Part shown: one piece after another, positions 27,931 to 37,485 of the stretch | Layout: every line of letters starts with the position of its first letter | Position numbering within the stretch: position 1 is the first letter of the stretch | NCBI RefSeq assembly: GCF_040702505.1 | Contig: NZ_JBFBLC010000006.1 | Coordinates: forward strand, 186,001 to 250,000 | Reading direction: 5' to 3' | Length of the DNA: 64,000 bases | Source: Terrabacter sp040702505 | GTDB lineage: Bacteria > Actinomycetota > Actinomycetes > Actinomycetales > Dermatophilaceae | The notes under the pieces: model-generated | The model's input: only the letters and a program-made list of their open reading frames with translations | The model's database searches: none | Told to the model about the DNA's origin: nothing | Translations under genes and position numbers: made by a program

Positions 27931-28521
27931 TTACCACTGCTCGATTCGTCGGAGGATGGGGTCGAGGACGTCGGGTCGGTAGAGGTCGGGCGGAGGCAGG
28001 CCGACGAGCAGGTCCCACAGCTCCGGCGGGGTCGCCGACTGCGCCCAGACCGGCTCCTCCTCGGCGACGATCCCGTGCCGGGCGAAGAGCCGTTCGCGGA
28101 TGAGGACCTGCAGCTGCACGTGCAGGTCGTGCACGACGCTCTCGCGTCCCTCGCGCCGCGTGTCGGCGGCCTCGAGGCGGCCGGCGAGGTTGGCGACGCG
28201 GAAGTCGTTCCCGCGCCGCTGGCCACCGAAGTCGCCGTCGACGAGCGGCCACACGGTCAGGTGGTGCGGTGCGGTGTGGTCCAGCAGGTGCCACACCAGC
28301 GCGGCCGCGGCGAGCAGGATCGCGAGGAGCACGGGCACGTCGGGCGCCAGGCCCAGCACGGCCGTGAGCAGCGACAGCCCGACCCAGGTCAGCACGAGCC
28401 CGACGAGGCGGCGCCGCCACGGGCGGAGCGCTTCGACGATCGCGGCCAGGCGCGTGGGCTCGCCTCGCAGGACCCCGGGAGGGAGCGGCCGAGGGCGTAT
28501 GCCGCCCGGCTGGCCGCTCAT
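27931..28521 (-). CDS. Two-helix membrane protein of the MoxR operon
   Basis: A 196-residue protein with an ATG at 28521 overlapping the DUF4129 stop as ATGA. A Pro/Arg-rich head is followed by two membrane helices (LVGLVLTWVGLSLLTAVLG, VPVLLAILLAAAALVWHLL) and a soluble domain with FGGQRRGNDFRVANLAGRLEAAD and VVHDLHVQLQVLIRERLFARHGI. Similar genes sit in this position in actinobacterial MoxR/DUF58/DUF4129 clusters. I cannot name the soluble domain. Function is unknown. Confidence 0.75.
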   Translation of the reverse strand: MSGQPGGIRPRPLPPGVLRGEPTRLAAIVEALRPWRRRLVGLVLTWVGLSLLTAVLGLAPDVPVLLAILLAAAALVWHLLDHTAPHHLTVWPLVDGDFGGQRRGNDFRVANLAGRLEAADTRREGRESVVHDLHVQLQVLIRERLFARHGIVAEEEPVWAQSATPPELWDLLVGLPPPDLYRPDVLDPILRRIEQW

Positions 28522-29300
28522 GCGCCCTCCCCACCGTCGTGGCGGGCCTTCGAGCCGGCCTCGACCGGCGTGTTCGCGGCCTGCTCGGCGGCGAGCTGCG
28601 CGCGTTCGGCGGCCTGCCGAGCCGCGACGCGCTCGAGGTCGGCGATGAGGACGCCGAGGTCGTCGAGGGCGCGCCGGCGGTGGCTCTCGCCGAGCTCGTG
28701 CACCGAGAAGCGCGCCTCGCGGAAGAGCGCGGCGAGGTCCTCGAGCCGTTCGGAGTCGACGGGCCACACCCGGATGACGCGGTGCGTGTACTCGCTGGAG
28801 GTCTCCGCCGGCAGGCGGGGCAGTCCCGTGGCGGCGGCCGAGCTCTCGAGGCCCAGCCAGGCGGCGACGATGGCGTTGCGCGGCTCACCCGTCTCGAGGT
28901 CGCGCAACCGGTCGCGGGCGGCCTCCAGCAGCTCGGACGGCACGAGCGGGATGGCGAAGTCCGGCTCCTCCCGCCGTTCGAGCCGCGGTCGGCGCCGCAG
29001 CAGCGAGCGCACCAGCAGGGCCAGCCCGAGGAGCAGGATCAGCACCGTCACGACGAGGATCACCTGCACGAGCACGACGAGCAGGGGCGACGGGTCGAAG
29101 ACCGTCGGCTCCCCGGACGCCGTGGCAGTCGGTGTGCTGCTGGAGGGCGGCAGCGAGGTGAAGGTCGGCAGCGGCAGTCGCGTGTCGGGGGGGACGGGCC
29201 GGGTCATCAGGGGGACGGGCTGGGTGGAGGCGGCCACGACGAGGGCGGCCATGACGATGGCGCCCGCGGCGATGGTCGCGCCAAGCCCCCGTCTCGACAT
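28518..29300 (-). CDS. DUF4129 domain membrane protein
   Basis: A 260-residue protein, ATG at 29300. It has an N-terminal membrane segment (GLGATIAAGAIVMAALVVAA), a Pro/Thr/Ser-rich external stretch, and a second helix (LLVVLVQVILVVTVLILLLGLALLV). The cytosolic DUF4129 region follows, with NAIVAAWLGLESSAAATGLPRLPAETSSEYTHRVI and LAALFREARFSVHELGESHRRRAL. This domain usually accompanies transglutaminase-like membrane proteins; here it is separate and no transglutaminase gene is present. It is the first gene of the five-gene minus-strand MoxR operon. Confidence 0.85.
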   Translation of the reverse strand: MSRRGLGATIAAGAIVMAALVVAASTQPVPLMTRPVPPDTRLPLPTFTSLPPSSSTPTATASGEPTVFDPSPLLVVLVQVILVVTVLILLLGLALLVRSLLRRRPRLERREEPDFAIPLVPSELLEAARDRLRDLETGEPRNAIVAAWLGLESSAAATGLPRLPAETSSEYTHRVIRVWPVDSERLEDLAALFREARFSVHELGESHRRRALDDLGVLIADLERVAARQAAERAQLAAEQAANTPVEAGSKARHDGGEGA

Positions 29301-29346
29301 GCGAGGACCCTATGCCAGCGAGGTCGCCGACAGCGGGATTGCCGGG

Positions 29347-29386
29347 CGATCGTTGCCGTCCCGCGATGTCGGGACGGCAACGATCG
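29347..29386 (-). terminator. Strong terminator hairpin after valS
   Basis: A perfect 17-bp stem (CGATCGTTGCCGTCCCG at 29347-29363, complement at 29370-29386) with loop CGATGT lies 58 bp beyond the valS stop and 46 bp upstream of the DUF4129 start. It insulates the two minus-strand units. Confidence 0.85.
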
Positions 29387-29444
29387 GCAACGGGTCGGCT
29401 GCGACCGGTCCCTCGGCCCTCGGGCGGACCGGGGGACGGGTACA

Positions 29445-32099
29445 TCAAGCCTGGGCGGGGGCCTTCTCGACGGGGACGAGCTCGGCGTCACGCACCTCGA
29501 CGGCCTCGCCCTCGGCATACGCCAGCTCGCTGATGCGGCCCGTCGCGCGCAGGTCCGCCTCGGCCGCCTGCACGTGCGCGACCGAGGAGGCGGGGGCCAC
29601 GAGGGTCATGGTGCGCACCTCGGCGCGCATGCCCACCTTGGCCTCGGACTTGACCTTGCGCACCCCGGCCAGGGCCGCGCCGACGGACGCGAGCAGCCCA
29701 GCGTCGCCGCCGGAGGGCAGCTCGTCGCGGGTGGGCCACGACTGGCGGTGCACCGAGCCCTGCCCGAACCACGACCAGACCTCCTCGGTGGCGTAGGGCA
29801 GGAACGGCGCGAGCAGGCGCAGCAGCGTCTCGAGCGCGAGGCGCAGCGCGGCGCGGGCACTCGCGGCACCCTCGGCGCCCTGGCCGCCGTAGGCCCGGTC
29901 CTTGACGAGCTCGAGGTAGTCGTCGCAGAACGTCCAGAAGAAGGTCTCGGTGGCCTCCAGCGAGCGGGTGTAGTCCCACGCCTCGAAGCCGGCGGTCGCC
30001 TTGTCGACGACGTCGCCGAGGGCGGCGAGCATAGCCAGGTCGAGCGGGTTGGTCACGGCAGCCGACAGCTCGCCGTCGACGTCGCCGAAGGAGAGGGCGA
30101 ACTTGCTCGCGTTGAGCACCTTGATGGCGAGCCGACGGCCGACCTTCATCTGCCCGGTGTCGTAGGCGGCGTCGGTGCCCAGGCGGCCGGAGGCGGCCCA
30201 GTAGCGCACGGCGTCGGCACCGTTGGCCTTGACGACGTCCTCGGGCGTCTCGGCGTTGCCCTTGGACTTGCTCATCTTCTTGCGGTCGGGGTCGAGGATC
30301 CAGCCGCTGATGGCGGCATTGGTCCACGGAACCGAGCCGTGCTCGTAGTGCGCGCGCACGACCGTGGCGAAGAGCCAGGTGCGGATGATGTCGTGGGCCT
30401 GCGGGCGCAGGTCCATCGGGAAGACCGCCTCGAACAGCTCGGGGTCGTTGCGCAGGCTCTCGCCCTCGCCGACGGGCCAGCCGGCGGCGATCTGCGGCGA
30501 CAGCGACGAGGTGGCCCACGTGTCCATGACGTCGGGGTCGGCGACGAAGCCGCCGGGGACGCCGCGCTGCTCCTCCGTGTAGCCCTCGGGCACGTCGGCC
30601 TGCGGGTCGACCGGGAGCGCCGACACCGGGGGAGTGATGGGGTGGTCGTAGTCGGCCTCGCCGTCCGCGTCGAGCGGGTACCAGACCGGGAAGGGCACGC
30701 CGAAGAAGCGCTGGCGCGAGATGAGCCAGTCGCCGTTGAGCCCGTCGACCCAGTTCGTGTAGCGCGAGCGCATGAAGGACGGGTGGAAGTCGATCTCGCC
30801 GCCGCGGGCCACGAGGGAAGCGCGCAGCTCGGCGTCGCGGCCGCCGTTGCGGATGTACCACTGGCGCGAGGTCACGATCTCGAGGGGCTTGTCGCCCTTC
30901 TCGTAGAAGTTGGCCTTGCGCTGGGTCTTCTGCGGCTCGCCATCGAGGTCGCCGGACTCGCGCAGCGCCGCGACGACGGCCTCGCGGGCGCTGAACGTCG
31001 TCTTGGTGGCGAGCTGCTCGGCGTAGAGGGCCTCGCCCGGGCCGCCCACGAGCCACTCGGGCGTCTCCGCCTGCAGGCGCCCGTTGCGGGTGATGAGCGA
31101 GCGGATCGGCAGCTGCAGCTCACGCCACCAGATGACGTCGGTGAGGTCACCGAAGGTGCAGCACATGGCGATGCCGGCGCCCTTGTCCATCTCGGCGGCG
31201 CGGTGGGCCAGCACCGGCACCTCGACCCCGAAGAGCGGCGAGGTGACCGTCGTGCCGAAGAGCGGCTGGTAGCGCTCGTCGTCGGGGTGCGCGATGAGCG
31301 CGACGACCGACGGGATGAGCTCCGGACGGGTCGTCTCGATGTGGACCGGCTCGCCGCCGTCCCGGTGGAAGGCGACCCGGTGGTACGCGCCGGGGTAGTC
31401 GCGTGCCTCGAGCTCGGCCTGCGCGACGGCCGTCTGGAACGTGACGTCCCACAGGCCCGGCGCCTCGCTCTGGTAGGCCTCGCCGCGCTCGAGGTTGTGC
31501 AGGAACGCCTGCTGCGCCACGGCGCGCGAGCGCGCGTCGATGGTCCGGTAGGAGATGTTCCAGTCGAGGCTGAAGCCCAGTCGGCGGAAGAGCGACTCGA
31601 AGGTCACCTCGTCCTTGACCGTGAGCACGTCGCACAGCTCGATGAAGTTCCTGCGGCTGATCGGGCGCTGGTCGGCGGCCTTGATCGCCTTGCCCTTGGC
31701 GTCCACGCCCTCCTCGAACGGCGGCGTGAAGCCCGCTTCGTAGGGCAGGCTCGCGTCGCCGCGCACGCCGTAGTAGTTCTGCACGCGGCGCTCGGTGGGC
31801 AGGCCGTTGTCGTCCCAGCCGATGGGGTAGAAGACCTCGAGACCCTGCATCCGCTTGTAGCGGGCCATGCAGTCGGTGTGCGTGTAGCTGAAGACGTGCC
31901 CGACGTGAAGGCTCCCGCTCGCGGTCGGCGGCGGCGTGTCGATGGCGAAGATCTGCTCACGGGGGAGCGTCAGGGCCCGCTCGCGGTCGAAGGCGTAGGT
32001 GCCCTGGTCGGCCCATACCTGCATCCACTTCTCCTCGAGGCCGTCGAGCGTGGGCCGCTCGGGGATCCGCGAGGTCGTGGTGTCAGGTGCGTCAGTCAT
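29445..32099 (-). CDS. valS: Valine--tRNA ligase
   Basis: An 884-residue class I aminoacyl-tRNA synthetase, ATG at 32099. The HIGH motif is SGSLHVGHVFSYTHTD and the KMSKS motif is DRKKMSKSKGNAETPED. The Val-specific features include the editing domain (about 200-400, with the GxxDxG-like DKGAGIAMCCTFGDLTDV), the DALRYWAAS-like DAVRYWAASGRLGTDAAYD, and the shorter actinobacterial overall length. A short coiled-coil tail ends the protein. It charges tRNA-Val and edits mischarged Thr. It is divergent from the plsC-like gene and ends at a strong hairpin. Confidence 0.95.
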   Translation of the reverse strand: MTDAPDTTTSRIPERPTLDGLEEKWMQVWADQGTYAFDRERALTLPREQIFAIDTPPPTASGSLHVGHVFSYTHTDCMARYKRMQGLEVFYPIGWDDNGLPTERRVQNYYGVRGDASLPYEAGFTPPFEEGVDAKGKAIKAADQRPISRRNFIELCDVLTVKDEVTFESLFRRLGFSLDWNISYRTIDARSRAVAQQAFLHNLERGEAYQSEAPGLWDVTFQTAVAQAELEARDYPGAYHRVAFHRDGGEPVHIETTRPELIPSVVALIAHPDDERYQPLFGTTVTSPLFGVEVPVLAHRAAEMDKGAGIAMCCTFGDLTDVIWWRELQLPIRSLITRNGRLQAETPEWLVGGPGEALYAEQLATKTTFSAREAVVAALRESGDLDGEPQKTQRKANFYEKGDKPLEIVTSRQWYIRNGGRDAELRASLVARGGEIDFHPSFMRSRYTNWVDGLNGDWLISRQRFFGVPFPVWYPLDADGEADYDHPITPPVSALPVDPQADVPEGYTEEQRGVPGGFVADPDVMDTWATSSLSPQIAAGWPVGEGESLRNDPELFEAVFPMDLRPQAHDIIRTWLFATVVRAHYEHGSVPWTNAAISGWILDPDRKKMSKSKGNAETPEDVVKANGADAVRYWAASGRLGTDAAYDTGQMKVGRRLAIKVLNASKFALSFGDVDGELSAAVTNPLDLAMLAALGDVVDKATAGFEAWDYTRSLEATETFFWTFCDDYLELVKDRAYGGQGAEGAASARAALRLALETLLRLLAPFLPYATEEVWSWFGQGSVHRQSWPTRDELPSGGDAGLLASVGAALAGVRKVKSEAKVGMRAEVRTMTLVAPASSVAHVQAAEADLRATGRISELAYAEGEAVEVRDAELVPVEKAPAQA

Positions 32100-32173
32100 G
32101 CGCCAATCCTTCCATGCGTCGCTGGGTGCCCTCGACCGGCTTTCACCGGCGCACGCGACGTGCCGAAAGGGGG

Positions 32174-32232
32174 CGTATGCCGTGTCGCCGGCTGCCGGGG
32201 AGCGGCGACGTGACGGGGCGGGGCGGCATACG
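32174..32232. repeat. Inverted pair of CGTATGCCG words around a GC hairpin, upstream of the plsC-like gene
   Basis: CGTATGCCG (32174-32182) and CGGCATACG (32224-32232) are exact inverted copies. Between them GTCGCCG and CGGCGAC (32184-32209 region) form an inner stem. The element lies in the divergent valS/plsC spacer and resembles the hairpin at 17346. Confidence 0.55.
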
Positions 32233-32290
32233 GCAGGGCGGTTGCCGCATCGATGTGCCGAAGCCCGGCGACGCACGGCAGAGTGTCCCC

Positions 32291-33094
32291 ATGGAGCCCG
32301 TCTACTCGTCCGTCATCGGATTCGCCCGCGCGGTGTTCGCGATGCAGGGCCTGAAGTTCACCATCGCCGGGGACGAGAACGTGCCGCGCGCCGGAGGAGC
32401 GGTGATGACGGTCAACCACACCGGCTACATGGACTTCGCGTATGCGGGGCTGGCGGCCCAGCGCTCGGGCCGGCTCGTCCGGTTCATGGCCAAGGACGGC
32501 GTCTTCTCCCACCCCGTCAGCGGCCCGCTCATGCGCGGCATGCACCACATCCCGGTCGACCGCACCGCGGGCGCCGCGTCGTATGCCGCCGCCGTCGACG
32601 CACTGCGTGCAGGGCAGATCGTCGGGGTCTTCCCCGAGGCGACGATCTCGCGCTCCTTCGAGCTCAAGGAGTTCAAGACCGGCGCGGCGCGCATGGCGGT
32701 CGAGGCGGGCGTGCCGATCCTGCCCGTCGTCATCTGGGGCTCCCAGCGGGTGTGGACCAAGGGGCATCCGCGCCACCTCGGCCGGACGAACGTGCCGATC
32801 ATCATCCACGTGGGCGAGCCCATTCCCGTGGCTGCCGACGCGGACCCGGTCGCGGTGACGGAGCAGTACAAGGCGGTCATGGCCGACCTGCTCGACGTCG
32901 CTCGGGCGGCATACGAGCCGTTGACCGGACCCGACCTGAAGTACCTGCCGGCCAGCCTGGGCGGCACGGCGCCGACGCTGGCGGAAGCCACTCGCCTCGA
33001 CGAGGCGGAGGCGGCCGAGCGGCAGCGGCGCGCCGACGAGGAGCGTGGCCGAGGAGTACGGCCCGGCGGCCCGGTGCCGCCCGGTCCCCGGTAG
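32291..33094 (+). CDS. 1-acyl-sn-glycerol-3-phosphate acyltransferase family protein (PlsC-like)
   Basis: A 267-residue protein, ATG at 32291. The acyltransferase motifs are complete: NHTGYMDF (H-x4-D, residues about 42-48), the Lys/Asp-rich block MAKDGVFSHPVSGPLMRG, VFPEATISRSFELKEFKTGAARMA (phosphate-binding FPE-type motif) and PVVIWGSQRVWTKG. It would acylate lysophosphatidate in phospholipid synthesis, at the membrane surface. The C-terminal 40 residues are charged and disordered (Glu/Arg-rich, then Pro/Gly). The gene precedes the DUF2344 gene by 32 bp. Confidence 0.88.
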   Translation: MEPVYSSVIGFARAVFAMQGLKFTIAGDENVPRAGGAVMTVNHTGYMDFAYAGLAAQRSGRLVRFMAKDGVFSHPVSGPLMRGMHHIPVDRTAGAASYAAAVDALRAGQIVGVFPEATISRSFELKEFKTGAARMAVEAGVPILPVVIWGSQRVWTKGHPRHLGRTNVPIIIHVGEPIPVAADADPVAVTEQYKAVMADLLDVARAAYEPLTGPDLKYLPASLGGTAPTLAEATRLDEAEAAERQRRADEERGRGVRPGGPVPPGPR

Positions 33095-33126
33095 GGCCCC
33101 CGCGAGCCAGCGGCTACCCTTCCGGC

Positions 33127-33915
33127 ATGGCTCGTCAGGCACGTCAGCGCGTCCCGGAGGGGCCCGCCCCGGATCCCGCCGTCCAGAAGCTCCGCATCCG
33201 CTACACGAAGCGGGGACGGCTGCGGTTCACCTCGAGCCGCGACTTCCAGCGGGCTCTCGAGCGGGCCCTGCGCCGTGCGGACGTCCCGATGGCCTTCTCG
33301 GCCGGCTTCCACCCGCACCCCAAGATCAGCTACGCCAACGCGGCGGCGACGGGGACGGCCAGTGAGGCGGAGTACTTCGAGATCTCGGTGACGCAGCGCG
33401 TCGAGCCGGAGTCGGTCCGGGCGGCCCTGGACGAGGCGCTGCCGGAGGGCATCGACATCCTCCAGGTCGTGGAGGCGGCGCCCGGTGCCCTCGCGGACCG
33501 GCTCGAGGCGAGCGACTGGGTCCTCGAGTTCGCGGGCATGTCCCGGGAGGTCGTGGCCTCGGCAGTCGGGCGTCTCCTGGAGCGCGACACGGCCGAGGTG
33601 ACACGCCTGACCAAGAGCGGCCCGCGCACCTTCGACGTGCGTGGCTGCATCGTGTCGGCCCGCGTGCTGGAGCCCGGCGAGGCCGTCCCGGGCGTGGACG
33701 CGTCCGCCGGAGTGGCGCCGGACTGTGCGATACTGCGCATGGTCGTACGGCACACCACACCTGCTGTACGCCCCGACGACATTCTGACCGCGCTGCGTGA
33801 GATCGCCGACCTGCAGCCTCCGCGCCCCCCACTGGTGACGCGACTGGCGCAGGGACCGCTCGACACCGCAACCGCGAGGGTGACCGACCCGCTGGAATGG
33901 CCTGCCAGGTCATGA
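33127..33915 (+). CDS. DUF2344 protein (TIGR03936 family)
   Basis: A 262-residue protein, ATG at 33127. The family signature is clear: VQKLRIRYTKRGRLRFTSSRDFQRALERALRRADVPMAFSAGFHPHPKISYANAAATGTASEAEYFEI. In many genomes this domain is fused to or next to a B12-binding radical-SAM protein and lies before the RNase E/G gene, as here, though no radical-SAM gene is in the window. The role is probably in RNA modification or ribosome-linked work, but it is not established. The stop is 194 bp before the RNase E/G gene. Confidence 0.85.
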   Translation: MARQARQRVPEGPAPDPAVQKLRIRYTKRGRLRFTSSRDFQRALERALRRADVPMAFSAGFHPHPKISYANAAATGTASEAEYFEISVTQRVEPESVRAALDEALPEGIDILQVVEAAPGALADRLEASDWVLEFAGMSREVVASAVGRLLERDTAEVTRLTKSGPRTFDVRGCIVSARVLEPGEAVPGVDASAGVAPDCAILRMVVRHTTPAVRPDDILTALREIADLQPPRPPLVTRLAQGPLDTATARVTDPLEWPARS

Positions 33916-34109
33916 CGACGAACCGGTTGCCGACCAGGGTGCCGACGGCATCCGAGGACGGGGCCGCGCCCAGCGCGAACCGGCTTCGGGTGTAGCGAGA
34001 CGACTTCCGTCCCGTCGCACACGCGGCGCGACGACTCCAACCGCACTCGTGCGGTGTCGACGGCCCCGGCCGCGTGTGGGTCGCACCGCACCTGACGGGA
34101 GGTTGCCTG

Positions 34110-37100
34110 ATGGCATCCAACGACACCACCTCCGGCGACGAAGCCACACTGTTCTCCGGCGAGCAGGGCACCCAGGCACCCGATGACGGCGCCGCGCCGG
34201 CACCGCGCCGGCGAGCGAGCCGGCGGGTGACGAAGAAGGCGTCTGCGCCGGCGCCGGCGAACGACGCCCCGTCGGAGGCCTCCGACGCCGCGCCCGAGGC
34301 GCCGGGCACCGACAGCGTGATGGGGCACGCCACCGACCAGTCCGGCGAGCAGAGCGCCGAGGCTGCGCCCGAACCCAAGCGGCCGGCACGCAAGCGCGCC
34401 GCCCGCAAGAAGGCCGAGCCGGTCGAGACGGCGCCCGAGGGTGCCGCCGCGAGCGATGCAGAGGGCGCGACTGAGGGCGCGACGGAGGGCGCGACGAGCT
34501 CGCGCCGGGCCACCAAGCGCGGCTCACGCGCGAAGGCCGACCGGGCTACCGCCGCCGTCGAGGAGCTCGTGGCCGATGTCCGTTCCGGCGAGAGCCCGAC
34601 CGGTGACGAGGGCGCCGCAGCCCCTGACGGGACAGCCGCAGCCCAGCCCTCCGCCGTCGTGGACCCCGATGCACTGCCGGAGCCCGAGGCCGACGAGACC
34701 GACGAGACGGCCGAGGCCGCCGACGAGCCGCGTGCCGTCGTGCCGAGCTTCAGCGTCCTCTTCCAGGCTCCCGACGCCTCCAAGGCCGTCCCGTCCCGCC
34801 GCCGTCGCGGCGCCCCGGCGCCCGCCGAGAACCCCGCCGACAACCTTGCTGACGAGCCGGCCGAGCAGGCCGCGGCGCCGGTCGAGGAGCGCCCGCGCCT
34901 CGACGAGGAGCCGAGCGAGGGCGACAACCGCTCCGACCAGGGCAACGACGACTTCGACGAGGAGAGCGGCCCGCGCCGCTCACGCCGGCGTCGCGGCGGC
35001 AAGGGCCGGCGCGGACGCGGCAACGACGACGAGGAGCTGCAGGAGCAGGGCTCCGACTCCGGCGAGGCCCGTGAGACCAGGCAGTCCGACACCCGCCGTT
35101 CCGGCGGTGCCGAGCGTGACGCCGACCATGACGCCGAGCGTGACGCGGAGGTCGACACCGACGCGGACTCCGACACCGAGTCCGACGACGGCAGCGGCTC
35201 GAGCCGCCGCCGCCGTCGCCGCCGTCGTGCAGGCTCGGCGACGGAGACCGCCGACGAGTCGCCGAACGTGTCGGTCCGGGTGCGCCAGCCGCGCGCCCAG
35301 AACGACGAGCCGGTCGCCGTGAAGGGCTCGACCCGCCTCGAGGCCAAGAAGCAGCGCCGCCGCGAGGGCCGTGAGGCCGGGCGCCGTCGCACCATCATCA
35401 CCGAGGCGGAGTTCCTCGCCCGGCGCGAGGCCGTCGACCGCGTCATGGTCGTGCGCAACAAGGACGGCCGCACCCAGATGGGCGTGCTCGAGGACGGTGT
35501 CCTCGTCGAGCACTACATCGACCAGGCCACCACCGTCTCGATGGCCGGCAACATCTACCTCGGCCGGGTCCAGAACGTCCTGCCCTCCATGGAGGCGGCG
35601 TTCGTCGACATCGGCAAGGGCCGCAACGCCGTGCTGTACGCCGGCGAGGTCAACTGGGACGCGGCGGGCCTCGAGGCCAACCAGCCCAAGCGCATCGAGC
35701 ACGCGCTCAGCTCGGGCCAGACGGTGCTCGTGCAGGTGACGAAGGACCCCATCGGCCACAAGGGTGCCCGCCTGACCTCGCAGATCTCGCTGCCGGGCCG
35801 CTACCTCGTGTACGTGCCCAACAGCTCGATGACCGGGATCAGCCGCAAGCTGCCCGACACAGAGCGCGCCCGCCTCAAGAAGATCCTGCGCGAGGTCGTG
35901 CCGGACAGCGCCGGCGTCATCGTGCGCACGGCGGCGGAGGGGGCCAGCGAGGAGGAGCTGCGCGCCGACGTCGAGCGCCTCACGCGTACGTGGGAGGACA
36001 TCCAGGCCAAGGCCGAGGCGGCCTCGTCGCCTCGTGCCGGCAAGAGCAAGGGCAAGAAGAAGAACGGCGGCTCGGGCTCGGCGAGCGGCGGCCAGGCGCC
36101 GATGCTGCTGCACGGCGAGCCGGACCTGACGGTCCGGGTCATCCGCGACGTCTTCAACGAGGACTTCAAGCAGCTCGTCGTGGCCGGCGAGCAGGCGTGG
36201 AACGAGATCCACCCCTACATCTCGTCCGTGGCCCCCGACCTCGCCGACCGCGTCACCAAGTGGACCTCCGACGAGGACCTCTTCACGCACCACCGCGTCG
36301 ACGAGCAGCTGTCCAAGGCGATGGACCGGAAGGTCTGGCTGCCCAGCGGTGGCTCGCTCGTCATCGACCGCACCGAGGCGATGACGGTCGTCGACGTCAA
36401 CACCGGCAAGTTCGTCGGCTCGGGCGGCAACCTCGAGGAGACGGTCACCAAGAACAACATCGAGGCGGCCGAGGAGATCGTGCGCCAGCTGCGGCTGCGC
36501 GACATCGGCGGCATCATCGTGATCGACTTCATCGACATGGTGCTCGAGAGCAACCGCGAGCTCGTCGTGCGCCGCCTGCTCGAGTGCCTCGGCCGCGACC
36601 GCACCAAGCACCAGGTCGCCGAGGTGACCTCGCTCGGTCTCGTGCAGATGACGCGCAAGCGCGTCGGGTCGGGCCTCATCGAGGTCTTCTCCGAGACGTG
36701 CGAGCACTGCAACGGGCGCGGCTTCATCATCCACACCGACCCCGTCGACAAGGGCGCCCACCCGCAGGAGGCCGGCCAGCCGGAGAGCGGTGGCAGCCGC
36801 CGTCGGGGGCGCGGCCAGGGCGGGAACGGCAACGGCAACAACGCCGGCGGTGGTGGCCAGGCAGCTCAGGCAGCTCAGGCGAGCGAACCCAAGGGCGGTC
36901 CCACCGCGGCCCAGATCGCGGCAGCGGCCCACGCCGCGGCCCTGAAGAGCGCCTCCGGCCAGCCGGCCGGGGAGGCTGCAGCCGAGGCGGTCGCCGAGGT
37001 GCAGGCCAAGGCCGCGGGCGATGGCTCCTCCGAGGAGCAGGCGAGCGGGAGCTCCCCGCGCTCCTTCCCCGAGGACACCGGCCCGTGGTCGGGCGACGAC

Positions 37101-37364
37101 GCCCACGCCACCGACCCCGGTGACGGGCAGGCCACCCAGGGTGGCGCGCACGTCGAGCTCGAGTCGGACGACGCGGCGCCGGCCACGCCCGAGCGCACCG
37201 AGGTGACCGTCGAGAGCACCGGCGGCGCCCCGGTCGAGGCGCAACTGGAGGTCCAGTCCGCGCCCCGCGGCCGTCGTCGTCGAGGACGCGTCGTGGCCCC
37301 CGCCGGACCGCCGCGTGCCCACACCGACTCCGGTGCCGACGGGACCAGCCCGCAGGACGTGTGA
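34110..37364 (+). CDS. rne: Ribonuclease E/G
   Basis: A 1084-residue endoribonuclease, ATG at 34110 after GGGAGG. Residues 1-410 are an Ala/Glu/Asp/Arg-rich disordered region with acidic runs and basic patches (RRSRRRRGGKGRRGRG). The catalytic core begins near 410: IITEAEFLARREAVDRVMVV, then the S1 domain (GNIYLGRVQNVLPSMEAAFVD, about 475). Later come VVDVNTGKFVGSGGNLEET and the metal site DFIDM (about 805), and the zinc-link Cys pair CEHCNGRGF (about 864). A disordered Ala/Gly-rich tail follows. This N-extended form is typical of actinobacterial RNase E, the main mRNA-decay and rRNA-processing enzyme. Confidence 0.95.
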   Translation: MASNDTTSGDEATLFSGEQGTQAPDDGAAPAPRRRASRRVTKKASAPAPANDAPSEASDAAPEAPGTDSVMGHATDQSGEQSAEAAPEPKRPARKRAARKKAEPVETAPEGAAASDAEGATEGATEGATSSRRATKRGSRAKADRATAAVEELVADVRSGESPTGDEGAAAPDGTAAAQPSAVVDPDALPEPEADETDETAEAADEPRAVVPSFSVLFQAPDASKAVPSRRRRGAPAPAENPADNLADEPAEQAAAPVEERPRLDEEPSEGDNRSDQGNDDFDEESGPRRSRRRRGGKGRRGRGNDDEELQEQGSDSGEARETRQSDTRRSGGAERDADHDAERDAEVDTDADSDTESDDGSGSSRRRRRRRRAGSATETADESPNVSVRVRQPRAQNDEPVAVKGSTRLEAKKQRRREGREAGRRRTIITEAEFLARREAVDRVMVVRNKDGRTQMGVLEDGVLVEHYIDQATTVSMAGNIYLGRVQNVLPSMEAAFVDIGKGRNAVLYAGEVNWDAAGLEANQPKRIEHALSSGQTVLVQVTKDPIGHKGARLTSQISLPGRYLVYVPNSSMTGISRKLPDTERARLKKILREVVPDSAGVIVRTAAEGASEEELRADVERLTRTWEDIQAKAEAASSPRAGKSKGKKKNGGSGSASGGQAPMLLHGEPDLTVRVIRDVFNEDFKQLVVAGEQAWNEIHPYISSVAPDLADRVTKWTSDEDLFTHHRVDEQLSKAMDRKVWLPSGGSLVIDRTEAMTVVDVNTGKFVGSGGNLEETVTKNNIEAAEEIVRQLRLRDIGGIIVIDFIDMVLESNRELVVRRLLECLGRDRTKHQVAEVTSLGLVQMTRKRVGSGLIEVFSETCEHCNGRGFIIHTDPVDKGAHPQEAGQPESGGSRRRGRGQGGNGNGNNAGGGGQAAQAAQASEPKGGPTAAQIAAAAHAAALKSASGQPAGEAAAEAVAEVQAKAAGDGSSEEQASGSSPRSFPEDTGPWSGDDAHATDPGDGQATQGGAHVELESDDAAPATPERTEVTVESTGGAPVEAQLEVQSAPRGRRRRGRVVAPAGPPRAHTDSGADGTSPQDV

Positions 37365-37370
37365 CTCGGT

Positions 37371-37400
37371 TTGGAGCTGGCAGCTCCGAGCCGGTAATCT
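37371..37400 (+). promoter_or_regulatory. Candidate promoter for rplU-rpmA
   Basis: TTGGAG (37371-37376), an 18-bp spacer and TAATCT (37395-37400) make a sigma-70-type promoter just after rne. A GGAGCT-GGC-AGCTCC hairpin sits in the spacer and could also end the rne transcript. Confidence 0.5.
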
Positions 37401-37485
37401 TGCTCCTTGGTGCGCCCACCGGGCCCGTGTTGACGGGCCGGTGCCGAAAGCGGCGCGACCAACCCTGATGAAAGTGAGTTTCACT